Shown here: in pieces, positions 9,096 to 16,946 of the stretch | Numbering within the stretch: the stretch's first letter is position 1 | Layout of the letters: every line of letters starts with the position of its first letter | Assembly (NCBI GenBank): GCA_030603745.1 | Contig: JAUVXE010000002.1 | Coordinates: forward strand, 158,286 to 222,285 | Reading direction: 5' to 3' | Source: Coriobacteriia bacterium | GTDB lineage: Bacteria > Actinomycetota > Coriobacteriia > Anaerosomatales > SLCP01 | DNA: 64,000 nt | The notes under the pieces: generated by a model | What the model was told of the DNA's origin: nothing | What the model saw: the letters and a program-made list of their open reading frames with translations, nothing else | The model's database searches: none | Made by a program: the position numbers and the translations under genes

Positions 9096-11467
9096 GCGCG
9101 ACGGCGCAGGGCGCGCCGGTCGCGGCGCTCCTCGGCCAGAGCGCGGAGCCGGTCCTCGCGTGGCTGCTCGAGAGCGGCGAGCCCTACGCCGAGTGGGTGA
9201 CGCGCGCGCTCGTGCTCGGCGAGCCCGACGACGCGCCCGCGGTGCTGGCGGCCCGCGCGGCCGTGCTCGCCGACCCCGGCGTGCGGGAGATCGTCGACTC
9301 GCTGCCGGCCTGGGACGCGCCGGAGCACGTGAGCGGCCACCACAGCCCCGCCTACCTGCCCAACCGTCTCAACCTGCTCGCCGACATGGGCGTGCGCGGC
9401 GGTGACTTCGCCGAGGTCGAGGAGCGGCTCGACGCCTTCCTCGGCCACCAGCACGGCTCGGGGCGGTTCGAGGCGTTCGGCGAGATGCCGGGGCGGCCCA
9501 AGCCCGAGTGGGGCTCGATGCTCTGCGACACCAACGTCATCACCGACCTGCTGCTGCGCTTCGGGCGCGGCGGCGACTCGCGGGTGTCCCGCGCGCTCGA
9601 CCGGCTGCAGGCCGACGCGACCCGCACGCCGCAGGGGCGGGCGTGGCAGTGCGTCCCGGCGGGCCCGGGCCTGTGGCGAGGGCCGGGCCGCAAGGCCGAC
9701 GTCTGCCCACAGGTCACCCTCGAGGGGCTGCGGGCGCTCTCGCACCTCCCCGAGTCCGGACGCCCCGCGTGGATCGTCGAGGCGGCCCGCACGCCGCTCG
9801 AGGTCTGGCGGCGGCGGGCGACCGAGCGCCCCTACCAGTTCGGTCACGGCTACCAGTTCAAGAGCGTGAAGTGGCCCAACTTCTGGTACGACGTGCTGTG
9901 GGTCCTTGAGACCGTAGGCCGCTTCCCGGCGCTGTGGCGCGGCTCCGACGCCCGCGAGGAGGACCGCGTCGCGCTCGTGGAGCTCGCCGCCTGCCTGCTC
10001 GAGTACGACTTCGACGCCGACGGCCGCGTCACGCCCCGCCGCACCTACCGCGGATTCGAGCGCTTCAGCTTCGGCCGCAAGGACGCGCCCTCCCCCTTCG
10101 CCACCGCGCGGTGCCTCGTGGCCCTCCTGCGCCTGGCCGACCTCGCCGAGGAGATCGCCGCGCTCGACGTCGCCTCGCTGCCGAGCTCGCGCGGACCCGC
10201 CGACCGCCCGGTCCCGCCCCGCTCGCCCTCGCCGTTCCGCCGCGCGCCCGCGGCCTGCCCGGTCGCCCCCTCGGCCCGGACCACCGCCATCGGCCGCCGC
10301 CAAGCCGTGGCGCACGTGCTCACGCGCCAGCACCTCGCGAGCCGCGGCGAGGCCGCGAGCGTCGAGTCGGTCGTCGCCGACCTCGTGGGCCTGCACGCCA
10401 ACAGCCAGACCTCCCCCTACGTCTCGCTCCACGCGCGGCTCCCCGGCTTCACGAACGACGCGCTCGACCGCGCGCTCTACGACCGCCGCTCCCTCGTGAA
10501 GTACCGGTGTATGCGCGGCGCGCTGTTCGTGGTCCGCCGGGAGCTCCTGCCGGTGCTCGCCGCCGCGACCGGTCCCGCCGTCACCCGCCACGCCCGCCGC
10601 CACGCCGAGTTCCGGGGCGTGGACGCCGCCACCTACGAGCGGCTCGTCCCCCGGGTCCTCGCCCTGCTCGACCACGGCCCGCTCCCCTCGGCGGAGATCC
10701 GCACCCGCCTCGGCACCCACGCCGAGGGCGACATCGCCGCCGCCGTGAACCTCATGGCCGCCGAGGGACTCGTGCTGCGCGACCGCCCGGTGGGCGCGTG
10801 GCACGAGCGCCGCGCGACCTTCACGCCGCTCGCCACCGCGCTTCCCGACCTGCGCCTCGACTCGGTCCGCGAGACCGACGCGATCGACCGGCTCGTGCGC
10901 GCCTACGTCCGCGGGTTCGGGCCGGTCACCGTGCACGACGCGTCGTGGTGGCTCGGCGTAGGCAAGCGGCGGGTCTCCAACGCGCTCGAGCGGCTCGAGG
11001 GCGAGATCGTGGAGGTTCGCCTCGAGGGGAGCGAGACGACCCACCTGCTGCACGCGGCCGACCTCGACGACCTCGCGACGGCCTCCCTCGGCGAGGAACC
11101 GCACGTGCGCCTGCTGCCCGCGCTCGACTCGCTCACGATGGGCTACGCGCTGCGCAGCCGCCTCCTCGCCGAGGAGCACGCGCCCTACGTCTTCGACCGC
11201 TCGCACAACGTCCCGCCCGTGATCCTCGTGGACGGCGCGATCCGCGGGGTGTGGGACGCCGCCGGCCCGGACGCGGAGCCCGAGGTGCTCGTGCACCTGT
11301 TCGACGGCCCGGGCGCGCCCGACGAGCTGCTCGAGGCGGTGAGCGCTCAGGCGCTCGCGACCGGCCGGTTCTGGTTCGCCGAAGATGCCCGCGTGACGCG
11401 CGTGAGCAGCATGATGCCGCTCATCGACCGGCCCATCGGCGCGTTCCTCCGGCCGCTGCGGCCGTAG
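9092..11467 (+). CDS. Fusion of alpha/alpha-toroid-like domain with winged-helix HTH_42 (AlkZ/YcaQ-like) domain
   Basis: 791 residues in one frame. Residues 1 to ~365 resemble prenyltransferase/squalene-cyclase-like toroids, with repeated Trp/Arg/Gly-rich helices, for example SMLCDTNVITDLLLRF, VCPQVTLEGLRAL and WPNFWYDVLWVLE. A Pro/Arg linker (about 366-400) leads to a winged-helix DNA-binding domain (about 405-791: RQHLASRGEAASVESVVADLVGLHAN ... AEIRTRL ... DHLLPALDSL-like block ... VILVDGAIRGVWD). HTH_42 members include DNA glycosylases for interstrand crosslinks. Here the position of the usual QxQ motif reads H-A-N, so glycosylase activity is doubtful. The GTG start overlaps the adenine deaminase stop. 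Confidence 0.75.
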   Translation: MSATAQGAPVAALLGQSAEPVLAWLLESGEPYAEWVTRALVLGEPDDAPAVLAARAAVLADPGVREIVDSLPAWDAPEHVSGHHSPAYLPNRLNLLADMGVRGGDFAEVEERLDAFLGHQHGSGRFEAFGEMPGRPKPEWGSMLCDTNVITDLLLRFGRGGDSRVSRALDRLQADATRTPQGRAWQCVPAGPGLWRGPGRKADVCPQVTLEGLRALSHLPESGRPAWIVEAARTPLEVWRRRATERPYQFGHGYQFKSVKWPNFWYDVLWVLETVGRFPALWRGSDAREEDRVALVELAACLLEYDFDADGRVTPRRTYRGFERFSFGRKDAPSPFATARCLVALLRLADLAEEIAALDVASLPSSRGPADRPVPPRSPSPFRRAPAACPVAPSARTTAIGRRQAVAHVLTRQHLASRGEAASVESVVADLVGLHANSQTSPYVSLHARLPGFTNDALDRALYDRRSLVKYRCMRGALFVVRRELLPVLAAATGPAVTRHARRHAEFRGVDAATYERLVPRVLALLDHGPLPSAEIRTRLGTHAEGDIAAAVNLMAAEGLVLRDRPVGAWHERRATFTPLATALPDLRLDSVRETDAIDRLVRAYVRGFGPVTVHDASWWLGVGKRRVSNALERLEGEIVEVRLEGSETTHLLHAADLDDLATASLGEEPHVRLLPALDSLTMGYALRSRLLAEEHAPYVFDRSHNVPPVILVDGAIRGVWDAAGPDAEPEVLVHLFDGPGAPDELLEAVSAQALATGRFWFAEDARVTRVSSMMPLIDRPIGAFLRPLRP

Positions 11468-11474
11468 GGCGCGC

Positions 11475-11786
11475 TCACTCGCCGGGCGCGCACCCCTCGC
11501 CCGCGCTGCGGATGCCGAGCAGCATCCGCCACGGACCGGGCGTGCCGTGGGGCACGAACGCCACCCGGTCGCCGGGCATCACCACGTGATCGAGCCCGCG
11601 GGCGGAGTGGTTGCAGAAGACCGCCTCGATTCGGTCGAGCGGCAGGCCGAGGCCGGCCGCGACCTCGGAGGCGACCGTGCCCTCCTCGGCGACGCTGACC
11701 TCGGTGCAGGTCGGCTCACCACGCTCGATGCGCAGGTCGCGCAGGAGCCCGAACATGCGGACGACCACCGGATCGGCCACTCGCAC
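11475..11786 (-). CDS. MoaD/ThiS-like ubiquitin-fold protein
   Basis: About 103 residues. The core VRMFGLLRDLRIERG ... VAAGLGLPLDRIEAVFCNH ... VVMPGDRVAFVPHGTPGP is a beta-grasp MoaD/ThiS-type or Mut7-C ubiquitin-like domain. The C-terminus is a Cys-containing tail (EGCAPGE) rather than the Gly-Gly needed for adenylation and thiocarboxylate formation, so a classic sulfur-carrier role is uncertain. The third of three consecutive GTGs (11786) is taken as start because GGAGAGG lies six nt upstream. It converges on the preceding fusion gene with a 7-bp gap. Confidence 0.65.
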   Translation of the reverse strand: MRVADPVVVRMFGLLRDLRIERGEPTCTEVSVAEEGTVASEVAAGLGLPLDRIEAVFCNHSARGLDHVVMPGDRVAFVPHGTPGPWRMLLGIRSAGEGCAPGE

Positions 11787-11880
11787 CACCACCCTCTCCA
11801 CCGGGGTTCCTGCCCGAACGCCCTGCACGCGCAAACACGCGCCGCTATCATGGAGGCGAGCCGATGAGAACGGAGGCACG

Positions 11881-12414
11881 ATGGTCGACCGGAAGGTGCT
11901 CGCGGCCCAGAACGTGAGCCGTATGTGCATGGTGTGCGGCCGCGACAACCCCTGGAGCCTGAAGGCCCGCTTCCTCGAGCTCGAGGGCGGCGAGCTGCTC
12001 GGCGTGTTCGACCCGCTCGAGGAGCACCAGAGCTACCCAGGCAGGCTCCACGGCGGTATCTCCTCGGCGGTGCTCGACGAGACGATCGGCCGGGCCATCA
12101 CGATCACCGACCCCGAGGCGTGGGGCGTCACCGTCGACCTGTCCGTGCGCTTCCGCAAACCCGTTCCGCTCGACGGCGAGATCCGCGCGATCGGCAGGAT
12201 CACCGCCGACCGCGGTCGGTTGTTCGAGGGTACCGGCGAGATCGTGCTCGCGGACGGCACCGTGGCGGTCGAGGCGAGCGGACGCTACCTCAAGATGCCG
12301 ATCGACCGGATCGCCGAGGGCGATTTCGACGAGGAGTGGTTCACCGACGATCGGGAGCAGCCCGCGTCGGTGCGCGTGTGGGGCCCCGGCCCCGCGCCGA
12401 CGGACGGAAGGTGA
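11881..12414 (+). CDS. PaaI-family hotdog thioesterase
   Basis: 177 residues with a single hotdog fold. The N-terminal CMVCGRDNPWSLKARF resembles the capping strand of 4HBT family members, and the helix carries LHGGISSAVLDETIGRA, the HGG-x-D region that forms the thioesterase active site. It probably hydrolyses an aromatic or medium-chain acyl-CoA; the substrate is not determinable. An acidic C-terminal extension of ~35 residues is unusual for the family. ATG 11881 has GGAGG six nt upstream, and the gene is followed by a small membrane protein six bp later. Confidence 0.83.
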   Translation: MVDRKVLAAQNVSRMCMVCGRDNPWSLKARFLELEGGELLGVFDPLEEHQSYPGRLHGGISSAVLDETIGRAITITDPEAWGVTVDLSVRFRKPVPLDGEIRAIGRITADRGRLFEGTGEIVLADGTVAVEASGRYLKMPIDRIAEGDFDEEWFTDDREQPASVRVWGPGPAPTDGR

Positions 12415-12419
12415 CCGGC

Positions 12420-12740
12420 ATGGCAGCGAAACGACGCACGATCAGCTATCGGGACACCGCGCGGCTCGCGGTCGTGGGCGGCACGGTCGCGCTCGTGACC
12501 ACCGCGACACGCCTGGCGCTGCCGGTCCTCGTCGACGCGCCGCCCCCCGGTGCCGACGGCGCCCTCGGCACGGCCGGACTGATCGCGTGGTTCCTCGGCG
12601 TGGCCGCGGGCGTGCTCGCGCTCTCGACGCCCCACAAGCGCACGGCGATCGTGGGACTCGTGCTCTGCGGGCTCGCCGCGGTCGGCTTCGCGATCGTCCT
12701 CGTGGGCACCGGCGTCTACGACGCCCCGCTCGAGCCCTGA
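12420..12740 (+). CDS. Small three-helix membrane protein, unknown
   Basis: 106 residues starting at ATG 12420, five bp after the hotdog gene stop, with GGAAGG upstream. A basic N-terminus (AAKRRTISYRDTARL) precedes three hydrophobic segments (about 16-36, 48-67 and 75-97). No catalytic motif is visible and I do not recognise the family. It is probably co-transcribed with the thioesterase gene. Confidence 0.65.
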   Translation: MAAKRRTISYRDTARLAVVGGTVALVTTATRLALPVLVDAPPPGADGALGTAGLIAWFLGVAAGVLALSTPHKRTAIVGLVLCGLAAVGFAIVLVGTGVYDAPLEP

Positions 12741-12808
12741 CGGGTACCTACTCTGCACCGGACCGCCCGCTCCGACGACACGTCCCGCCGAGCCGAAGGA
12801 GGCGCTTC

Positions 12809-13111
12809 GTGAACCGCCTGCTGGTCGCCATCACCCTGATCGCCGCGCTCGCGCTGCTCCCGCTCGGCTGCGCGAGTGAGACCCCCGACGCCGAGCCCGG
12901 CTCAGACGGCTTGCACTCGATCGTGCCCGACGTCGTCGGCCTGACCGAGGACGAGGCCACGATCGCGCTCGACGACGCCGGCTACCAGGTCGGCGAGGTC
13001 ACCTTCGAGGCCATCGAGGACGCCGCCGCCGGCACCGTGGCCCGGCAGGAGCCGATCCCGAGCACCTCGGCGCCGAGGGACTCCACCGTCGACCTCGTGA
13101 TCGCCGAGTAG
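12809..13111 (+). CDS. Lipoprotein with a single PASTA domain
   Basis: 100 residues from GTG 12809, with AAGGAGG six nt upstream. The hydrophobic signal ends in a good lipobox (LPLGC, Cys about residue 20). The mature part is one PASTA module: VPDVVGLTEDEATIALDDAGYQVGEV ending STVDLVIAE. It presumably binds cell-wall fragments from the outer face of the membrane. It is the second kinase-free PASTA protein in the window, the other being at 2791-3477. Confidence 0.82.
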   Translation: MNRLLVAITLIAALALLPLGCASETPDAEPGSDGLHSIVPDVVGLTEDEATIALDDAGYQVGEVTFEAIEDAAAGTVARQEPIPSTSAPRDSTVDLVIAE

Positions 13112-13119
13112 ACCGCGAC

Positions 13120-14280
13120 GTGGAGATCGCCCGCCCACCGCGCCCGCGCGGCGCGAGTCGAGCCGCCCGCGCCTCGTTCGCCCTCGGCGTCGCGCTCGCG
13201 GTGCTCGTCGGCGCCGGGGCCTCGGCGGGATGCACGATGCTCCCGCCCGTCGCGCTCCCGCCCGACGTGGTGTATCCCTCGATCGAGCCGGTCGCGGGCG
13301 CGCCCGCGCTGCCCGACGCCGAGTTCGCGTGGAGCTTCGAAGGCGCCACCGTCCGCATGACGGTCCCGGTCGACGGCTCGGTGTACGCGGGCGCCAAGCA
13401 GGCCCAGAAGACCGTGCTCTCCTTCCGTGAGATCGACGAGACCGAGTGGATTCCCGCCTACTACCGCGCGTTCATCGCCGAGGAGCACCAGGAGCCGCTC
13501 TACGAGGTGCTCCTCGGCCACTTTCGCTACCTGCGGGAGAGCCTCGGCCTGGACTCGGACCGCTACGCGGAGCTCATCGTGACGTGGGTGCAGTCGCTCA
13601 CCTATCGCACCGACCCCGTCTACCTCGAGCCGAAGTTCCCGGTCGAGACGGTTGGCGACGCCGACGGGGACTGCGACGACAAGACGCTGCTCGCCGCGGC
13701 CCTGCTCGCACGGGAGGGCTACGACGTCGCCATCCTGCTCTTCGCCCCCGAACAGCACGTCTCTCTCGGCATCCGCTCCGACGGCCCCGCGTACGGCTCG
13801 AGCGGCTACGCGCTCGTGGAGACCACCACGCCGCTGCTCTTCGGGTGGGTGCCCGACTCGCTCGACGGCGACATCGTGCTGAGCTCCGAGCCGATGGTGA
13901 TCCGGATCGGCAGCGGCCCGCTGGCCTACGGCGCCGGCGGGCAGACCGACGAGATCCGCCGCGCGTTCGAGGAGGCTCTCGCGACCGCCGAGGCGCTCGC
14001 GGCCCGCATCGAGGCCGCCGATGCCGTGCTCGAGCGGCAGGTGAGCGAGGCCGAGACGATGCGGGCCCGCATGGAGCGCCTCTCGGCGACGGGCGACATC
14101 GACGGCTACAACGCGCTGGTGCCCGGATACAACGCGCTCGTCGAGGCGTACAACGCGGCGGTCGCCGAGCGCAACGCGCTCGCGGCGGAGCAGTCCTCGG
14201 CCGCCGAGGTGACCGAGCGCGTCGCCGACGGCCAGACCGACCGGGCCGGGCTCTGGCGCTGGCTCTCCTCGGCACGCTAG
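13120..14280 (+). CDS. Transglutaminase-like exported protein
   Basis: 386 residues. An N-terminal Arg-rich stretch and hydrophobic signal end at SAGC, which could be a lipobox. The core has a transglutaminase/peptidase-like triad: Cys in GDADGDCDDKTLLAAALL, His in APEQHVSLGI, and a following acidic residue. The C-terminal ~100 residues are predicted helical or coiled-coil (ALATAEALAARIEAADAVLE). A role in peptidoglycan or surface-protein processing is likely but inferred. The GTG start at 13120 lies eight bp after the PASTA lipoprotein stop and lacks a strong SD, suggesting coupling. Confidence 0.75.
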   Translation: MEIARPPRPRGASRAARASFALGVALAVLVGAGASAGCTMLPPVALPPDVVYPSIEPVAGAPALPDAEFAWSFEGATVRMTVPVDGSVYAGAKQAQKTVLSFREIDETEWIPAYYRAFIAEEHQEPLYEVLLGHFRYLRESLGLDSDRYAELIVTWVQSLTYRTDPVYLEPKFPVETVGDADGDCDDKTLLAAALLAREGYDVAILLFAPEQHVSLGIRSDGPAYGSSGYALVETTTPLLFGWVPDSLDGDIVLSSEPMVIRIGSGPLAYGAGGQTDEIRRAFEEALATAEALAARIEAADAVLERQVSEAETMRARMERLSATGDIDGYNALVPGYNALVEAYNAAVAERNALAAEQSSAAEVTERVADGQTDRAGLWRWLSSAR

Positions 14281-14330
14281 AGGGCGCGGCGCGCTCCGGC
14301 GCTTCGGATAGGACGGCGCGCGTTCGGCAA

Positions 14331-14341
14331 TAGATACGAGC
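14331..14341 (+). promoter_or_regulatory. -10 element directly before a leaderless start
   Basis: TAGATA (14331-14336) lies five nt before ATG 14342, and no SD sequence is present. The transcript would start at or next to the start codon. No clear -35 is seen. Confidence 0.45.
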
Positions 14342-15763
14342 ATGGGAGTCTCTCAGGTACTCGTCGCGATCGGCTGGGCGGCCGGGTTCATCCTGGTCGC
14401 CAAGGTCATCCACCGCCACGCCTCGGTCCTGCGCCGCCTGTTCGTGCCGAGCTCGGTCGTCGCCGGCCTGCTCGCGCTGCTCCTCGGCCCGCAGGTCCTC
14501 GGGACCCTGGCCGAGGCGCGCGGCTGGGACGTGCCGTGGCTCGCGGGCGGCCTGCTCCCCGAGGCCGTGCTCGAGGCGTGGTCGGCGCTGCCGGGACTGC
14601 TCATCAACGTGGTGTTCGCGGCGCTCTTCCTCGGCAAGACGATCCCGCCGCTCAAAGACATCGTGAAGGTGGCCGGGCCGCAGGTCGCCCTCGGCCAGAG
14701 CCTCGCGTGGGGCCAGTACGTCGTGGGCATCCTGCTCGCGATCGCCGTGCTCCAGCCGGTGTTCGGCATGGACCCGGTCGCCGGGGCCCTCATCGAGATC
14801 GGCCTCGAGGGCGGGCACGGCACAGCGGCCGCGCTCGAGTCGACGTTCGAGGAGTTCGACTTCGCCGAGGGGACCGACCTCGCGCTCGGCCTCGCCACGA
14901 TCGGCCTGGTCGCGGGCGTGCTCGCGGGGCTCGCCATCATCAATTGGGCGGTGGCGACCGGGCGGATCAGTCGCGAGGACCTCGAGCCCGGCTCACGTCC
15001 CGAGGGCGAGGAGGCCGAGGCGCTCGGGGAGTTCGACGAGCGCGAACCGGTCGACGACGGACGCGAGGACATCGCGATCGACCAGCTCTCGGTGCACATC
15101 GGCCTGGTGGCGCTCGCGATCGGGCTGGGCTGGCTGCTCCAGCGGGCGCTCGTCGGCCTCGAGTCGCTGACGTGGGCGCGCGACGGCGGCTTCGAGGTCT
15201 TCCGGCACATCCCGCTCTTCCCGCTCGCGATGATCGGCGGGCTCGCGCTCCAGGTGGCGCTCGGCCGACTGGGTGATTCCGGCCCCCACGTCGACCGCGG
15301 TCTGATCAACCGGCTGTCGGGCGTCTCGCTCGACCTCGTGATCGTGACGGCGCTCGGCACGATCTCGCTCGCGGTGCTCGGCGCCAACATCTGGCCGCTC
15401 GCCCTGCTCGCCGTGGCCGGCCTCGCGTGGAGCATCCGCGCGTTCCTGCTGCTCGCGCCTCGAATCGTGCCGGACCACCCCTACCAGCGCGGGCTGGCGG
15501 ACTTCGGGCAGTCGACCGGCATGACCGTGACCGGCCTGCTGCTGGTGCGCATGGTCGACCCCGACAACCGCACGCGCGCCATGGAGGGGTTCGGCTACAA
15601 GCAGCTGCTCTTCGAGCCGTTCGTGGGCGGCGGCGTGTTCACGGCGATCTCGGTCCCGCTCATAGCGCAGCTCGGACCGTGGGCGGTCCTCGGCATCACC
15701 GGGACGTTCCTCGCGGTCTCCCTGTCGGTGGGCCTGCTCGTCTTCGGGCCCAAGGAGTCCTGA
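14342..15763 (+). CDS. GltS-family sodium:glutamate symporter-like protein
   Basis: 473 residues with about 12 hydrophobic segments split by a charged central loop (about residues 215-240). The two family signature regions are present: GGHGTAAALESTF in the first half and FGQSTGMTVTGLLLVRM in the second, typical of GltS inverted-repeat transporters. It likely imports glutamate or a related dicarboxylate with Na+; the exact substrate is uncertain because the protein is longer than E. coli GltS. No ribosome binding site precedes the ATG. Confidence 0.85.
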   Translation: MGVSQVLVAIGWAAGFILVAKVIHRHASVLRRLFVPSSVVAGLLALLLGPQVLGTLAEARGWDVPWLAGGLLPEAVLEAWSALPGLLINVVFAALFLGKTIPPLKDIVKVAGPQVALGQSLAWGQYVVGILLAIAVLQPVFGMDPVAGALIEIGLEGGHGTAAALESTFEEFDFAEGTDLALGLATIGLVAGVLAGLAIINWAVATGRISREDLEPGSRPEGEEAEALGEFDEREPVDDGREDIAIDQLSVHIGLVALAIGLGWLLQRALVGLESLTWARDGGFEVFRHIPLFPLAMIGGLALQVALGRLGDSGPHVDRGLINRLSGVSLDLVIVTALGTISLAVLGANIWPLALLAVAGLAWSIRAFLLLAPRIVPDHPYQRGLADFGQSTGMTVTGLLLVRMVDPDNRTRAMEGFGYKQLLFEPFVGGGVFTAISVPLIAQLGPWAVLGITGTFLAVSLSVGLLVFGPKES

Positions 15764-15764
15764 A

Positions 15765-15807
15765 CCGGCGCGCCCGGCCCGCACGGGACCGCGCGGAACC
15801 GCGCCGG
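15765..15807. terminator. Possible bidirectional terminator hairpin
   Basis: The arms CCGGCGCG (15765-15772) and CGCGCCGG (15800-15807) are perfect inverted repeats between two convergent genes. The loop is long (27 nt) and GC-rich with no U-tract, so it is a weak call. Confidence 0.35.
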
Positions 15808-16230
15808 CTATCGCTCGTAGGTGAGCGTGTCGCCGTCGGCCGTGGTGATCGTGAGGCGATCGCCGCTTGCCTCGAAGCTCGCCGCGGCCGAGATGAGCGA
15901 CTGGTACCGCGCCTCGGCCTCCATGAGCGGCTCAGGGCCCGCGATGAGCGTGGTGGTCAGCATCCCCACCGCAAGCGATCCGGTGTCGTCGGCCTCGTAC
16001 GCGCCGCTGTACTGGTTCACGCCGGAGAACCCGCCCGCGACCGCGCCGTCGAAGCTCACGGTGATGCCCGCGGCGGCCAGATCGGGATCGGTCACGCTCG
16101 ACGCGACGAGCCGCCACTCGCCGCCCTCGAGCGCCGCGGGGTCCTGCGTGCCGCCCCCGCCGCACGCGACCACGCCCACGAGGACGCCGGCCATCGCAAC
16201 CATCGCGCACACGCTGCCGAATCGCTTCAC
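15808..16230 (-). CDS. META/HslJ-domain lipoprotein
   Basis: 140 residues. The signal peptide ends in a lipobox (VVACGG). The mature domain follows the META pattern: LEGGEWRLVASS ... ITVSFDGAVAGGFSGVNQYSGAYE ... LAVGMLTTTLIAGPE ... EARYQSLISAAASFEASGDRLTI ... GDTLTYE. META domains occur in HslJ and secreted stress-associated proteins; the molecular role is unknown. GTG 16230 has GAGGAGG five nt upstream. Confidence 0.85.
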   Translation of the reverse strand: MKRFGSVCAMVAMAGVLVGVVACGGGGTQDPAALEGGEWRLVASSVTDPDLAAAGITVSFDGAVAGGFSGVNQYSGAYEADDTGSLAVGMLTTTLIAGPEPLMEAEARYQSLISAAASFEASGDRLTITTADGDTLTYER

Positions 16231-16419
16231 TGCACTCCTCCTCGAACGGGGCCGTGTCGCCAGGCCGTCGCCATTCACCCTCTGTAGATGCCCTCCCGCG
16301 TCCCGGCTCTCACCGCCGCCCCCCGGCCCCGTGCGGGCTCCGCGAACCCGGCGGGTCCCTCGACCGTCTGAACGGATAGGAACGGACGGACCGCCCGTCC
16401 ACGACGAAGGAGGCACACG

Positions 16420-16854
16420 ATGAGACTCCGGATCGCCCTGACCGCCGTGGTGGCGCTGCTCGCGCTCACTCTCACGGCGTGCGCGACCACGTCCGCGCCC
16501 GACGACCCGCTGCCGCCTCCCGCCGAGGATCCCGCGGGCGGCATCCGCCTCGCGCCCGGCCTCTACGACCTCGAGGACGGCGGCGTCCAGGCGATCGGGA
16601 CGGTGGTCCGGGTCGACCTCGAGGGCGGCTTCTGGGCGCTCGTCGAGCGAGAAGGCATGGACGGCGAGTCGGGCGGCACGGTCGCCGTGTTCGCCAACGG
16701 CGACGAGTTCGACAGCGAGCTGCGCGAGCTCGAAGGCACGCAGGTCTCCGTAATCGGCACCCGTTTCGACGGCGCCTCGATCCGCATGGCCGGGCCCGAG
16801 ATCGTCGCCGAGGAGATCACGCCGCTTGACGACACCCCCGGCGCCGCCGAGTAG
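16420..16854 (+). CDS. Small lipoprotein with an OB-like domain, unknown function
   Basis: 144 residues with GAAGGAGG upstream of ATG 16420. The signal peptide ends LTACAT (lipobox). The mature part (VQAIGTVVRVDLEGGFWALV ... GTVAVFANGDEFDSELRELEGTQVSVIGTRFDGASIRMAGPEIVAEEI) has the strand pattern and the AxGTVxxVDLEGGFWAL phrase of OB-fold-like secreted domains. Family assignment is tentative. Confidence 0.65.
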   Translation: MRLRIALTAVVALLALTLTACATTSAPDDPLPPPAEDPAGGIRLAPGLYDLEDGGVQAIGTVVRVDLEGGFWALVEREGMDGESGGTVAVFANGDEFDSELRELEGTQVSVIGTRFDGASIRMAGPEIVAEEITPLDDTPGAAE

Positions 16855-16946
16855 GCAGAATATGCATGCGTTTAGTGCGCGATACACCCTTGCCGAAGGT
16901 ACCGGCGGGTGGTAGCCTTGCGCGACCACCGACCGGGGAGGCCCAG

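Noticed and set aside
8921-11296. A 791-codon open frame on the strand opposite the toroid/winged-helix fusion
   Set aside because: It is the antisense shadow of a GC-rich gene: its product is Arg/Glu/His/Val-rich without domains, and the plus-strand frame carries recognisable families.
16855-16946. Promoter (TTGCCG ... TAGCCT) or riboswitch before the trans-sulfuration gene
   Set aside because: The hexamers are poor and no SAM-riboswitch structure is evident in so short a leader.
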